Assembly (NCBI GenBank): GCA_964242305.1
Contig: CAXTBB010000001.1
Span: forward strand, 62,001-126,000
Direction of reading: 5' to 3'
From: DATLGB01 sp964242305
GTDB taxonomy: Bacteria > Actinomycetota > Thermoleophilia > Solirubrobacterales > Solirubrobacteraceae
DNA length: 64,000 bases
Shown: positions 8,588 to 15,499 of the stretch, piece after piece
Numbering within the stretch: the first letter of the stretch is position 1
Layout: the number at the start of each line of letters is the position of its first letter
Translations under genes and position numbers: made by a program
The notes under the pieces: generated by a model
What the model saw: only the letters and a program-made list of their open reading frames with translations
Told to the model about the DNA's origin: nothing
The model's database searches: none

Positions 8588-8836
8588 GTGGGTGCGGTGT
8601 ACTTCTACGACGATCATCAGCTAGAGGTCAGCGTGTACATGTTCGTCGTCTGGATCGGGGCGACGATCTATGCCCACCAGGCCTACGAGTGGGGCTGGCC
8701 GCATGCCGCGCTGGCGGCGATCTTCCCAACGATCCCGGTGGGTGCCGGGATCATCATCGCCGTGGGCGTCCTTGTGACCCCCTTCGCGCTCCTGTGGGTC
8801 GGCGTGCAGGCGGTACGCGACCGACTGGCGCGATAG
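8588..8836 (+). CDS. Small predicted membrane protein
   Basis: This protein of about 80 residues has two hydrophobic segments (VYMFVVWIGATIYA and VGAGIIIAVGVLVTPFALLWVG). GTG at 8588 or 8597 are possible starts, and neither has a clear ribosome-binding site. It lies just upstream of the XRE-ImmA gene in the same direction. Function unknown; small membrane proteins in this position may be exclusion or toxin factors, but nothing in the sequence shows that. Confidence 0.4.
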   Translation: MGAVYFYDDHQLEVSVYMFVVWIGATIYAHQAYEWGWPHAALAAIFPTIPVGAGIIIAVGVLVTPFALLWVGVQAVRDRLAR

Positions 8837-8880
8837 CGGTCGCGCTCCCGATCCAAGAAGGGCAGTAGAGATGCCCGTAG

Positions 8881-8906
8881 TTGACGACCGACCAGAGGCG
8901 TAGGGT
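8881..8906 (+). promoter_or_regulatory. Candidate promoter of the XRE-ImmA/IrrE gene
   Basis: TTGACG at 8881-8886 resembles a -35 element and TAGGGT at 8901-8906 a -10 element, though their spacing of 14 is short. TAGGGT is six bases from the ATG at 8913, which suggests a leaderless message. No Shine-Dalgarno sequence is seen. Confidence 0.35.
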
Positions 8907-8912
8907 CGCGCG

Positions 8913-10124
8913 ATGGCCAGAACGGCTGACGCCATCATCAATCCAGACCTCCTGGTATGGGCGCGTCGGTCGGCTGGCTATGAGGTCGAAGAAGCTGCGC
9001 TGAAGCTCAAGACCGACCCCCAGACCCTGATGGGCTGGGAAACAGGGGCAGTAAAGCCCACAGTCGCGAAGCTGCGCGATGCAGCCGAGCTTTACAAGCG
9101 TCCCTTGGCGATCTTCTACCTGCCTGAGCCGCCCATGGACTTTCAGCCTCTCCGTGACTTCAGGCGGCGTCCTGACGGGCAAGTCGGGCGGCAGTCACCC
9201 CGTCTGTTGGCAGCCGTGAGGCGTGCGCAGGACATACGAGATGTGGCGCTTGAACTGCGAGGCTTCGAGGACGACCCTCCGGGGCCGTCGCCACACATAG
9301 ACGCCTCCGGGAGAGACTCAGAAGCATTCGCGGCGGCTGCACGTGCGCTGCTGCCCGTCCCGTTAGATCGTCAGTTCGGCTGGGAGAACGCACGCACTGC
9401 GCTCAATGGCTGGATCGATGCCGTAACCAGCATCGATGTGTTGGTCCTCCAGGTGCAGGCCATCGATGTGCACGAGATGCGCGGCTTCTCTATGTCGGCT
9501 GACACGCTGCCGCTTATAACGCTCAATGGCGGCGACTTTCCCCGTGGCCGCATCTTCACCCTGCTCCACGAGTTCGCGCATGTCCTGCTCCACGCCACGG
9601 GCGTCTGCGATGCCCTGCCTCGGACGCGTCCAGAGGGTCCAACGGACGAGATCGAGGTCTTCTGTAATCGAGTTGCCGCTGCCATTCTCATGCCCGAGGG
9701 CGTCTTCGATCAGGAGGCGGCACTGCGCAATGTCCCGCGTGACGGCCGATGGGATCAGGCGGTGCTTGATCGCCTCTCGTACCGCTACTCAGTCAGTCGG
9801 GAAGCCGTTGTGCGTCGACTGTTTGGCCTCGGACTCACGGATTGGTCCTTCGTTCAAGAGAAGCAGGCCGAGTATCAAGCTGCATTCGAAGCATGGAAGG
9901 CTGAGCAGGCGCAGAAGCGGCGGGAAGACGAGCGTGCTGGTGGACCGAGCTTCTACAGGATGAAGGTGCGCGACTTGGGACGACCGTTTATCGAATCGGT
10001 TGTAGACGCCTACCACCGTCGCGTCATCACTGGGTCTGACCTTTCGGAGTTCCTTGAGGTCAAGCTGAATCAGTTGCCCAGCTTGCAGGCCGAACTTGCG
10101 TTGACAGGCGGACAGCGAGACTGA
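8913..10124 (+). CDS. XRE-family regulator fused to ImmA/IrrE metallopeptidase
   Basis: The N-terminus (about residues 8-65) is a helix-turn-helix of the XRE type (LLVWARRSAGYEVEEAALKL, TLMGWETG). It is followed by a peptidase of the ImmA/IrrE (COG2856) family. The zinc motif HEFAH is at residues 219-223, and a downstream glutamate in EIEVFCNR (about 248) is the likely third ligand, followed by the family signature AILMPEGVF. Related proteins cleave repressors or antitoxins in phage, ICE and stress systems. The gene is intact although many neighbours are broken. It ends one base before the DUF4411 gene, so the two form a unit. Confidence 0.88.
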   Translation: MARTADAIINPDLLVWARRSAGYEVEEAALKLKTDPQTLMGWETGAVKPTVAKLRDAAELYKRPLAIFYLPEPPMDFQPLRDFRRRPDGQVGRQSPRLLAAVRRAQDIRDVALELRGFEDDPPGPSPHIDASGRDSEAFAAAARALLPVPLDRQFGWENARTALNGWIDAVTSIDVLVLQVQAIDVHEMRGFSMSADTLPLITLNGGDFPRGRIFTLLHEFAHVLLHATGVCDALPRTRPEGPTDEIEVFCNRVAAAILMPEGVFDQEAALRNVPRDGRWDQAVLDRLSYRYSVSREAVVRRLFGLGLTDWSFVQEKQAEYQAAFEAWKAEQAQKRREDERAGGPSFYRMKVRDLGRPFIESVVDAYHRRVITGSDLSEFLEVKLNQLPSLQAELALTGGQRD

Positions 10125-10125
10125 C

Positions 10126-10593
10126 GTGGCTTACTGCATGGACACGAGTGCGCTTATCGAGTGCTGGTCGCGCTCGTATCCGCCCGACGTCTTCCCAGGT
10201 CTATGGCAGGAACTCGACACGCTCGTGGAGTTCGGTTTCGTGCGCTGCCCCGAGGAGGTCAAGGTCGAACTGAAGCGGCAGGATGACGGTCTTCATAAGT
10301 GGGTCTCAGACCGCCCCGAAATCTTCATGCCACTTGACGAACCCGTGCAACGGGCGACCTTGGATGTGTTGGCCAACCATCCCAAGCTGATGAAGGCCAC
10401 GAAGAAGCGCAACGGTGCGGACCCATTCGTCATCGCAACGGCTGTCGTACACAGTCTCACGGTGGTGACCGAGGAACAGGGCGGGACGGACGACAAGCCC
10501 AAGATTCCTTCGGTCTGCGATGCACTTCAGGTCCGCTGCATCAACGTATTGGCCTTCATACGCGAACAGGGCTGGACCTTCTCGCAGTCGTGA
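10126..10593 (+). CDS. DUF4411-family PIN-like protein, putative toxin
   Basis: This 155-residue protein has PIN-like acidic positions: Asp6 in CMDTSAL, Glu43/44 in CPEEVKVEL, Asp99 in NGADPFVIATA and Glu116/117 in VVTEEQ. This resembles the DUF4411 family, which is repeatedly found next to XRE-ImmA/IrrE genes. PIN domains are metal-dependent RNases, so a toxin role is an inference. The start is GTG at 10126, one base after the stop of the peptidase gene, giving strict pairing. The gene is intact within the decayed island. Confidence 0.72.
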   Translation: MAYCMDTSALIECWSRSYPPDVFPGLWQELDTLVEFGFVRCPEEVKVELKRQDDGLHKWVSDRPEIFMPLDEPVQRATLDVLANHPKLMKATKKRNGADPFVIATAVVHSLTVVTEEQGGTDDKPKIPSVCDALQVRCINVLAFIREQGWTFSQS

Positions 10594-10671
10594 CACGAGG
10601 CCATGGGGCGGCACACATTCAGCCGCTTCCAAACGATCCACTCGCGGTTGACCTTCCGCTCAAGGGCGGGG

Positions 10672-10757
10672 AACCCCAGGAACCCCAGGAAACTCCGCAA
10701 GGCCTCATCTCAAGCTGGTACGAAGCCCCTAAGCGGCGAAGGATTCCTGGGTTTCCC
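10672..10757. repeat. Tandem AACCCCAGG repeats with an inverted near-copy
   Basis: AACCCCAGG occurs twice in tandem at 10672-10689. A near-inverted copy, CCTGGGTTT, lies around 10746-10754 inside the 3' end of the resolvase gene. They may be recombinase or regulator sites. The rest of the 135-base gap between DUF4411 and the resolvase shows nothing else. Confidence 0.4.
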
Positions 10758-11379
10758 TACGCAGCAGCCGGTGAAGTGTGGATGGATGCCATGTGGTCCC
10801 GTTCGGCGGGACGTGACCAGCCCCGGAGAGTCCTGCGCCAACGCCTGAGAGCGTCAGGCCATCTGCACGCAGAGACCGGGCGAGTTCGGCCACTTCGTCG
10901 GTGACAAGCCGGGGACGACCGAGGACGACCCCTGCGGCTCTGCGCTGGGCAAGCGCTTCCTTCGTCCGCTGGCCGATTAGACGGCGCTCAAGCTGGCTGA
11001 ATGTGGCCATGACGTTCACCATGGCTTCGCCCATTGGCGTGGTGGGGTCGGCTGGGCAGTCCAGCGCGACCAGCATCCAGCCTTCGCGTTGAGCGGACGC
11101 CACCAATCCGGCGAAGTCGCCAACGCTGCGGCTGATCCTGTCCATCTTGCTTGCCAGGAGCATCGTGGCCTCTCCGTTGCTCAGCATCTCCAGCGCCCGA
11201 GTTGGCCCCGGTCGCATGATCGACTTCGCCGACCATCCCGCATCTTCGATCCAGACGACCTGGGAACCCCAGGATCGCTTGGCGAGTTCGGCCTCGATGG
11301 CTGCCCGCTGCGCGGCGAGTCCTGCGCCGCTCTCCTGCTGCTCCATGGTGCTGCATCTCGTGTACGCGATGATGGTCAT
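10729..11379 (-). CDS. Small serine recombinase (resolvase/invertase family)
   Basis: The catalytic domain is complete. IIAYTRCSTMEQQ carries the serine in the usual YxRxS context, and SKMDRISRS and MGEAMVNVMATFSQLERRLIGQRTKEAL follow. A C-terminal helix-turn-helix region (LRADGLTLSGVGAGL...STLHRLL) is present. At 216 residues it is a normal length for a resolvase. ATG at 11379 was chosen because AGGGAGG stands eight bases upstream; a longer frame starts at 11514. It could resolve multimers, invert DNA or act as an accessory recombinase of the element. It is intact, unlike the large integrase. Confidence 0.87.
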   Translation of the reverse strand: MTIIAYTRCSTMEQQESGAGLAAQRAAIEAELAKRSWGSQVVWIEDAGWSAKSIMRPGPTRALEMLSNGEATMLLASKMDRISRSVGDFAGLVASAQREGWMLVALDCPADPTTPMGEAMVNVMATFSQLERRLIGQRTKEALAQRRAAGVVLGRPRLVTDEVAELARSLRADGLTLSGVGAGLSGAGHVPPNGTTWHPSTLHRLLRRETQESFAA

Positions 11380-11622
11380 CGTCGGGGCCTCCCTGGTGTT
11401 CCCGGCCATGTCCCCGGCCTGCTCCAACAGGTGCGGGGACGCCTTCGGTGTGAGGGTCGAACGAACCGCTTTCCGTAAACGTTCGATAGGGGAAAGTGGC
11501 TGCCAGTCTGGCACTAGACGCAGCTAATCGAAATGTCTCCTGAGCAGGGACTTTCCTGATACCACGCGCAGGTTCCGTCACGCACCGAGGGCGGATTTGG
11601 AGCGTCAACATCGTCAGGCGTG

Positions 11623-11635
11623 TCACAGCGTGTGA
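11623..11635. promoter_or_regulatory. Candidate operator between resolvase and XRE genes
   Basis: The 272-base divergent intergenic region 11380-11651 contains TCACA-GCG-TGTGA, a short inverted repeat 16 bases before the XRE start. It is a plausible autoregulatory operator, although five-base arms are weak evidence. Nothing else was recognised in this region. Confidence 0.35.
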
Positions 11636-11651
11636 TGACCTCTAGTTGACG

Positions 11652-11885
11652 ATGAATGCACTGCCAAGGACCCAACTAGAAGCCGCCCGAATCGAGCGTG
11701 ACTGGACTCAGTCGGACCTTGCTCGCCAGGTCGAGGAGATCACGGGGACGCCCATCTCTCCGTCGTGCATCTCACGCTGGGAAAGCGGCTCTCGTCACGG
11801 CTCTCGACGCAAGCTGGCCAAGGTCGCTCGCGTGGTGGATCTACCGATCAACCGGCTGCTTGCACCAGTCGGGGAGGCTTTCTGA
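11652..11885 (+). CDS. XRE-family DNA-binding protein
   Basis: This 77-residue single-domain Cro/CI-type helix-turn-helix protein reads RIERDWTQSDLARQVEE in helices 1-2 and SPSCISRWESGSRHGSRRKLAKVARV for recognition and beyond. It could be the repressor or excision regulator of the element. ATG at 11652 is preferred to an in-frame TTG at 11646. The stop overlaps the next ATG as TGATG, linking it to the phage-like genes downstream. Confidence 0.75.
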   Translation: MNALPRTQLEAARIERDWTQSDLARQVEEITGTPISPSCISRWESGSRHGSRRKLAKVARVVDLPINRLLAPVGEAF

Positions 11886-12539
11886 TGCCAGGCCCCTACT
11901 CCACGATCCCGTTCCAGTACGACGCCAAGGGCACGACTTCAGCCGTCGAGCATGAGCGCGCGACCTGTTGATCTCGGGCTGGGCGCTGCGTACGGACGAA
12001 TGGGACCTAGAGGGTGAGAGATGGAACGTCACTGACCGGCTGTGGAGGTCCGTCAAGCGATTCGCCGACCGCAAGGGACCATTGGCCTATCAGCACATGG
12101 GCGACACCGTTGGGTTGGGACGCGTGGAGTCCGCCGAGCACGTTCCCGGCGTCGGCATCCGAGTCAAGGCAGTCATTGGCTACCAACCTCCGGGCAGTCC
12201 ATGGCGGCACTACTACGAATCTGCGCGGAAGGGATTTCTGTCGCGCTTCAGCTTCGGTGGTTCGTCGTCCGCCGCGCCACTCCATCCGGCCCGGAACTCG
12301 TGGACGCGGAGATGGTCGAACTTTCGATCTGCGGCACCGGAGTAGGACGCGGAACCTCTTGGCAGGTCATCCAACAGAAGGCACTCTCCGCGCCCTCCGG
12401 CAAGGCAATCACTGCCGATGGCCTCCTCATCCCAGCGCACGAGTCCGACACAGCCGCGCTGCGTGACGAGATCGATCGACTGGCGCTCGATGCTGCCGAA
12501 CTTCGCACACAACGACTCCTAGGAGCGCTGCCCCGATGA
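11885..12539 (+). pseudogene. HK97-type prohead protease, frameshifted
   Basis: Three pieces in successive frames make one recognisable protein. The first runs from MPGPYSTIPFQYDAKG to a stop at 11971. The second, LISGWALRTDEW to YYESARKGFLSRFSFGG, contains YQHMGDTVGLG with the candidate catalytic histidine and a serine in the GFLSRFS segment. The third is LVDAEMVELSICGTGVG and a coiled tail to 12539. Prohead proteases mature phage capsids by cleaving scaffold and capsid proteins. Two frameshifts (near 11960 and 12250-12290) make it inactive as written. No capsid gene was recognised nearby. Confidence 0.65.
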
Positions 12540-12992
12540 ACCTGCTTGATCGACTGAAGAACGCCTCTGCCAATGCGACCTATCTGACCGGCGACGACGT
12601 GCCGTTGGGAGGAGCACGCTGCTCGTCAGAAGCGCGAACGTGAGCAGGCCCGTCGCGATTTCGCGGCCCGAGGAGCCAAGGAAGCCGAGAAGGTGGACGG
12701 CATTAAGGAAGCCGAGCCGGTGTCCGTCAGCGCCGAGCAGCGGGCGGCGATCTTCGGTACCCGCTTCAAGCACCCAGACGGAGTAATCGAGCACGGCGAG
12801 GTCCAGGTACAGGGATCGATCCAGGACGCCATTAGAGGGGGACGTGCGGCGGTTCCTGAGGGGGAATCACCACTCCAGGTCTTCGCACGTGAAGCACGAG
12901 AGGGCGAGGATCGCAAGCGACTGGAGCGCTTGACCGGTTACACGGCCAGGCTTGACCAGCTAGAAGCGCAGAAGCGCGAGGAGGAAGCATGA
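12536..12992 (+). pseudogene. Hypothetical phage-like protein with one frameshift
   Basis: It starts with an ATGA overlap at 12536 (MNLLDRLKNASANATYLTGDDVPLG). Near 12605-12612 the frame shifts to a strongly charged helix (HAARQKREREQARRDFAARG) and continues to EAQKREEEA at 12992. It resembles a phage scaffold or tail-assembly type coiled coil, but no family was recognised. The final ATGA overlaps the next gene. Confidence 0.5.
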
Positions 12993-13252
12993 CCGTGAAG
13001 ACAGACACTGGAGAGAAGGTCACCCGGCACGTTGGACTCGCGGGCGAGGATGCCCAGGGCTGGGCGGCGCTGAATGGTGCTCTTGACCGTGTTCGCGAGG
13101 AGAGACCAGCCGATGAGCCGTCACCGCTGGAGGTATTCGGCTCTACTGAGCACGAGGAGGCGCTACAGGCAGAGCTTGAAGCTCAAGAGGCGCAGCGAAC
13201 AGAGCGCGGGCTGACTGCCTATGACGTGTTCAACGCTGGGAACGCGGCTTAG
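12989..13252 (+). CDS. Small hypothetical phage-like protein
   Basis: This 87-residue acidic, mostly helical protein, not recognised, overlaps the upstream gene by ATGA. It shares the pattern SPLEVFGSTEHEEAL with SPLQVFAREAREG of the upstream protein, so the two may be related or arose by duplication. It is intact. Confidence 0.5.
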   Translation: MTVKTDTGEKVTRHVGLAGEDAQGWAALNGALDRVREERPADEPSPLEVFGSTEHEEALQAELEAQEAQRTERGLTAYDVFNAGNAA

Positions 13253-13254
13253 TC

Positions 13255-13467
13255 ATGTCACGCGGAAACGAACGCTTGAAGGCTCCACAGCCGGGACCAC
13301 CGGCCGAGGCCCTTGAGCCATGGTCGCCACCGGCTCCAAGGCCCGTGGACACGAGGAACCCCACACCGACCGCGCCTGAAGACTCGATGCTGGCACTGCT
13401 TCGACGCTTCAACGCCGTCCACCGTCGCAGTCAGCCGTTCGGACGCCGGAAGTTCAGTGACTGCTAG
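13255..13467 (+). CDS. Small proline-rich hypothetical protein
   Basis: This 70-residue protein has a proline-rich first half (PQPGPPAEALEPW) and a basic end (RRSQPFGRRKFSDC). It lies two bases after the previous stop. No family was recognised, and disorder is likely. Confidence 0.4.
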   Translation: MSRGNERLKAPQPGPPAEALEPWSPPAPRPVDTRNPTPTAPEDSMLALLRRFNAVHRRSQPFGRRKFSDC

Positions 13468-13486
13468 ACGCCATCCCAACCAGCCC

Positions 13487-13555
13487 ATGCCCCCGTACAC
13501 AGTCAGGACGTTGTGGGCCATCTGGCATGCGTTGGACGCGCAGGAGAACCGGTGA
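13487..13555 (+). CDS. Possible 22-residue peptide
   Basis: A short frame (MPPYTVRTLWAIWHALDAQENR) ends in a GTGA overlap with the next gene, so it continues the chain of coupled small genes. Tryptophan content and coupling are its only support. Confidence 0.3.
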   Translation: MPPYTVRTLWAIWHALDAQENR

Positions 13556-13692
13556 CTTCTGAGGCCTATCTGCGCGATCTTGACCGCGAGCGTGTCTGCG
13601 AACTCGCCGTGATCCGACATGCGAGGGCACTTGAAGTAGCCGAGGCCAAACTGCGCGTTGCCCGAGCAGCGATGGAGCGATGGCGCACGTGA
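13552..13692 (+). CDS. Small helical hypothetical protein
   Basis: This 46-residue protein consists almost wholly of a charged helix (RVCELAVIRHARALEVAEAK). It is joined by GTGA overlaps to the peptide before it and the cysteine-rich gene after it. No family was recognised. Confidence 0.4.
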   Translation: MTSEAYLRDLDRERVCELAVIRHARALEVAEAKLRVARAAMERWRT

Positions 13693-14380
13693 GCATTGCC
13701 GCTGCTCGCGAGGCGCTGATCCGCGCGGAGGGACTGCTGGCAGAGTTGACGGCCGAGAACTCTGACGAGATCGTGCTGCTGTGCCAGGCCCAGGAGGTAA
13801 GCGGGGCCATCTACCGGCTGAACAGAGCACGGCAAGACTTCCGGCTTCGGCGCCACGAGGGTTCGCGCCTGCCGACTTCGACACCGACTGGGATTGCTAC
13901 TTCGATCTTGCGGACGAGATCGCTGCTGAGGCCGAACCCCACGAAGCGGAGCCGATGGGGACTGCGGTCGAGGTCGCCGCTGAAGTCGAGGAGGCCCCAG
14001 AGCCATCGATGGAGCGCAGGCCCTCCGCAGACCGGTTGCTCGATGAGCTACGCCGCGAGTTGCGGCGACCCAATGAACGATCACCGAAGGCCAAGCGCCA
14101 AGACAATCGCGGTCAGCGTTGCCAGACCGAAGACTGCTTGCTGCGGTCTGACTCGTCCGGGTTCTGCGTGCGGCACCGGCAGACCAAGCCAACCCGGATC
14201 ATGCGGCAGACGATGCCGGACGGTACGTGCGGATGGGGCTGTGGACGTAAGCCCCGCAAGGGCACTGTGAGTTGCCGTGCTTGTGCCCAGGCCAAGGCTA
14301 TGGTCCCGACCTGTTCGCATGAGCCTTGCCGCTACCAGTCTGTTGCCGATGGCCGGTGCGGTAAGCACGCTCACGGATGA
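13689..14380 (+). pseudogene. Cysteine-rich protein with repeated C-x4-C...C-x2-H units, frameshifted
   Basis: The first frame (GTG 13689) gives a helical domain (AAREALIRAEGLLAELTAEN). Near 13860 the signal moves to a second frame with PADFDTDWDCYFDLADEI, an acidic linker and a cysteine-rich end. The end contains CQTEDC...GFCVRH and CSHEPC...GRCGKH, the same C-x4-C-x8-C-x2-H pattern (x9 in the first copy), with CGWGC...CRAC between them. These look like small zinc-binding units, as in phage nucleic-acid-binding proteins. One indel separates the halves. Confidence 0.5.
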
Positions 14381-14410
14381 TGCGTCCGGAGGCGAGCGTA
14401 CGTTCCGCCG

Positions 14411-14779
14411 ATGAGACTGCGCCGAGGTAAGCCCCAAGACGACGCGCTCGCCATTGAAGTGGCAGCGCTCCGATCTGATCTGAACGCTGTAAGGGATGAT
14501 CTGTCAATCCTCTGGGCCATTGCGCCTACGTGGTTGACCGCATGCATTCCTTTCTGCGCCGAGAACGGCTGGACCATCGAGATCAGAACCGGTGGACTCG
14601 ACTTCAAGCGCGAGGAGCTGTACGGCGAGGCTCACGTCCCGCTGCCCCTGGGTGAGGACCAGGAGCTTCACCGTCGAGAGCTTTACGCACGGCTGGGCTT
14701 CGTTGGTCCTGCGGGCACAATGGTTTCCGAACCCGCCTCTCGCGCTCGACCGCGCATCATGGACATGCGTGGTGCGTAA
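14411..14779 (+). CDS. Hypothetical protein of the island
   Basis: This 122-residue intact protein has an N-terminal coiled coil (EVAALRSDLNAVRDDLSILW) and a mixed domain with GWTIEIRTGGLDFKRE. No family was recognised. It lies 30 bases after the cysteine-rich gene in the same direction. Confidence 0.5.
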   Translation: MRLRRGKPQDDALAIEVAALRSDLNAVRDDLSILWAIAPTWLTACIPFCAENGWTIEIRTGGLDFKREELYGEAHVPLPLGEDQELHRRELYARLGFVGPAGTMVSEPASRARPRIMDMRGA

Positions 14780-14802
14780 GGACCGGCAGTAGGTCGCTGC
14801 CC

Positions 14803-15381
14803 ATGGCGGTCGCCACGGACCCGACAACGCTCGACTACGTAACGCTGGGCGTAGCGGTCTGGGGTGCGCTGCTTTCAAGTCTGCTGGGCTTACGTCAAGT
14901 CCGGCGCGGACGACCGGGTGTAAAGGTCATCGTCTTACCGATGGAGGGCCAAGGCGAGGACGGTGGCGGTCGTTCGTACTGGTGGGTACGAGTCCACAAC
15001 CATCGCGAGCGACCCGTCGAGATCGAGTCAGTGGGCATCCGGCTAAAGCACCCCAAGCCTCACGGCTGGGGCACCTTGGTCCACGCGCAGGTCAACGCGA
15101 AGCATGCACGCTCGTCTGAACTTCCGACAATGCTCACCGACGGTGAGAGCGCGGACTTCTACTTCAAGCGCGTCGGCTACGGCTACCCGAATGTCCCAAC
15201 AGTTGGCGGATTCCGGGTTAGAGACTCGGCTGGGAATACCTACTCCGGTAAGTACCGTCGGTCCTCCCCGGCTGCGCTGTGGCGCACGTGGAAGCTGAAC
15301 CGGCTACGTCGAAAGCTGGACCTTGGCCCCGTCAGTTCGATCAGATGGCCACCCAATGGAGGCTGGTCAGACTCGGATTAG
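14803..15381 (+). CDS. Membrane-anchored hypothetical protein
   Basis: This 192-residue protein has one N-terminal hydrophobic helix (YVTLGVAVWGALLSSLLGL) followed by a predicted beta domain with WVRVHNHRERPVEIESVGIRL, as in several phage- and ICE-encoded hypothetical proteins. The C-terminus is basic. It is the last gene before the right boundary. Function unknown. Confidence 0.6.
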   Translation: MAVATDPTTLDYVTLGVAVWGALLSSLLGLRQVRRGRPGVKVIVLPMEGQGEDGGGRSYWWVRVHNHRERPVEIESVGIRLKHPKPHGWGTLVHAQVNAKHARSSELPTMLTDGESADFYFKRVGYGYPNVPTVGGFRVRDSAGNTYSGKYRRSSPAALWRTWKLNRLRRKLDLGPVSSIRWPPNGGWSDSD

Positions 15382-15416
15382 CTCCAGTTGAGTCTGAGTA
15401 CAGACAGAACTGGTTT

Positions 15417-15433
15417 GTGTGATCAGTGTGATC
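15417..15433. repeat. Tandem GTGTGATC pair beside the right boundary
   Basis: GTGTGATC occurs at 15417-15424 and 15426-15433, nine bases apart and directly before the right att core. It may be an arm of the attachment site recognised by the integrase zinc-ribbon domain. Confidence 0.35.
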
Positions 15434-15434
15434 T

Positions 15435-15441
15435 ACCTTGC
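15435..15441. repeat. Right copy of the 7-bp direct repeat, proposed att core
   Basis: ACCTTGC here matches 5479-5485. To the right, sequence returns to the G+C-rich host pattern and the subtilase gene ends 58 bases away. Confidence 0.5.
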
Positions 15442-15499
15442 CCGGTCAGTGATTCGATGGCCGCACCGCGCAGCGAGTGGGGTCAGGGTACCCGCGCGG

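Larger units (their letters stand above)
5479..15441. mobile_element. Decayed integrative element or defective prophage at the 5' end of efp
   Basis: About 10 kb of visibly less G+C-rich sequence lies between efp and the subtilase gene. It begins with a serine integrase remnant. It carries phage-like genes (prohead protease, XRE regulators, resolvase, many small overlapping open frames) and ends at a 7-bp copy of the left boundary. Removing it would leave the subtilase gene about 60 bases upstream of efp on the same strand. Several genes contain frameshifts or a nonsense codon, whereas none was noticed in the host genes on either side. Portal, terminase and capsid genes were not recognised, so this may be a satellite or a prophage remnant. 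Confidence 0.75.

Noticed and set aside
5466..15391. 10-bp inverted repeat TCAACTGGAG (5466-5475) / CTCCAGTTGA (15382-15391) as island ends
   Set aside because: The left copy lies outside the proposed core in the efp start region and the right copy lies inside the island, so they do not form symmetrical ends. Probably chance.
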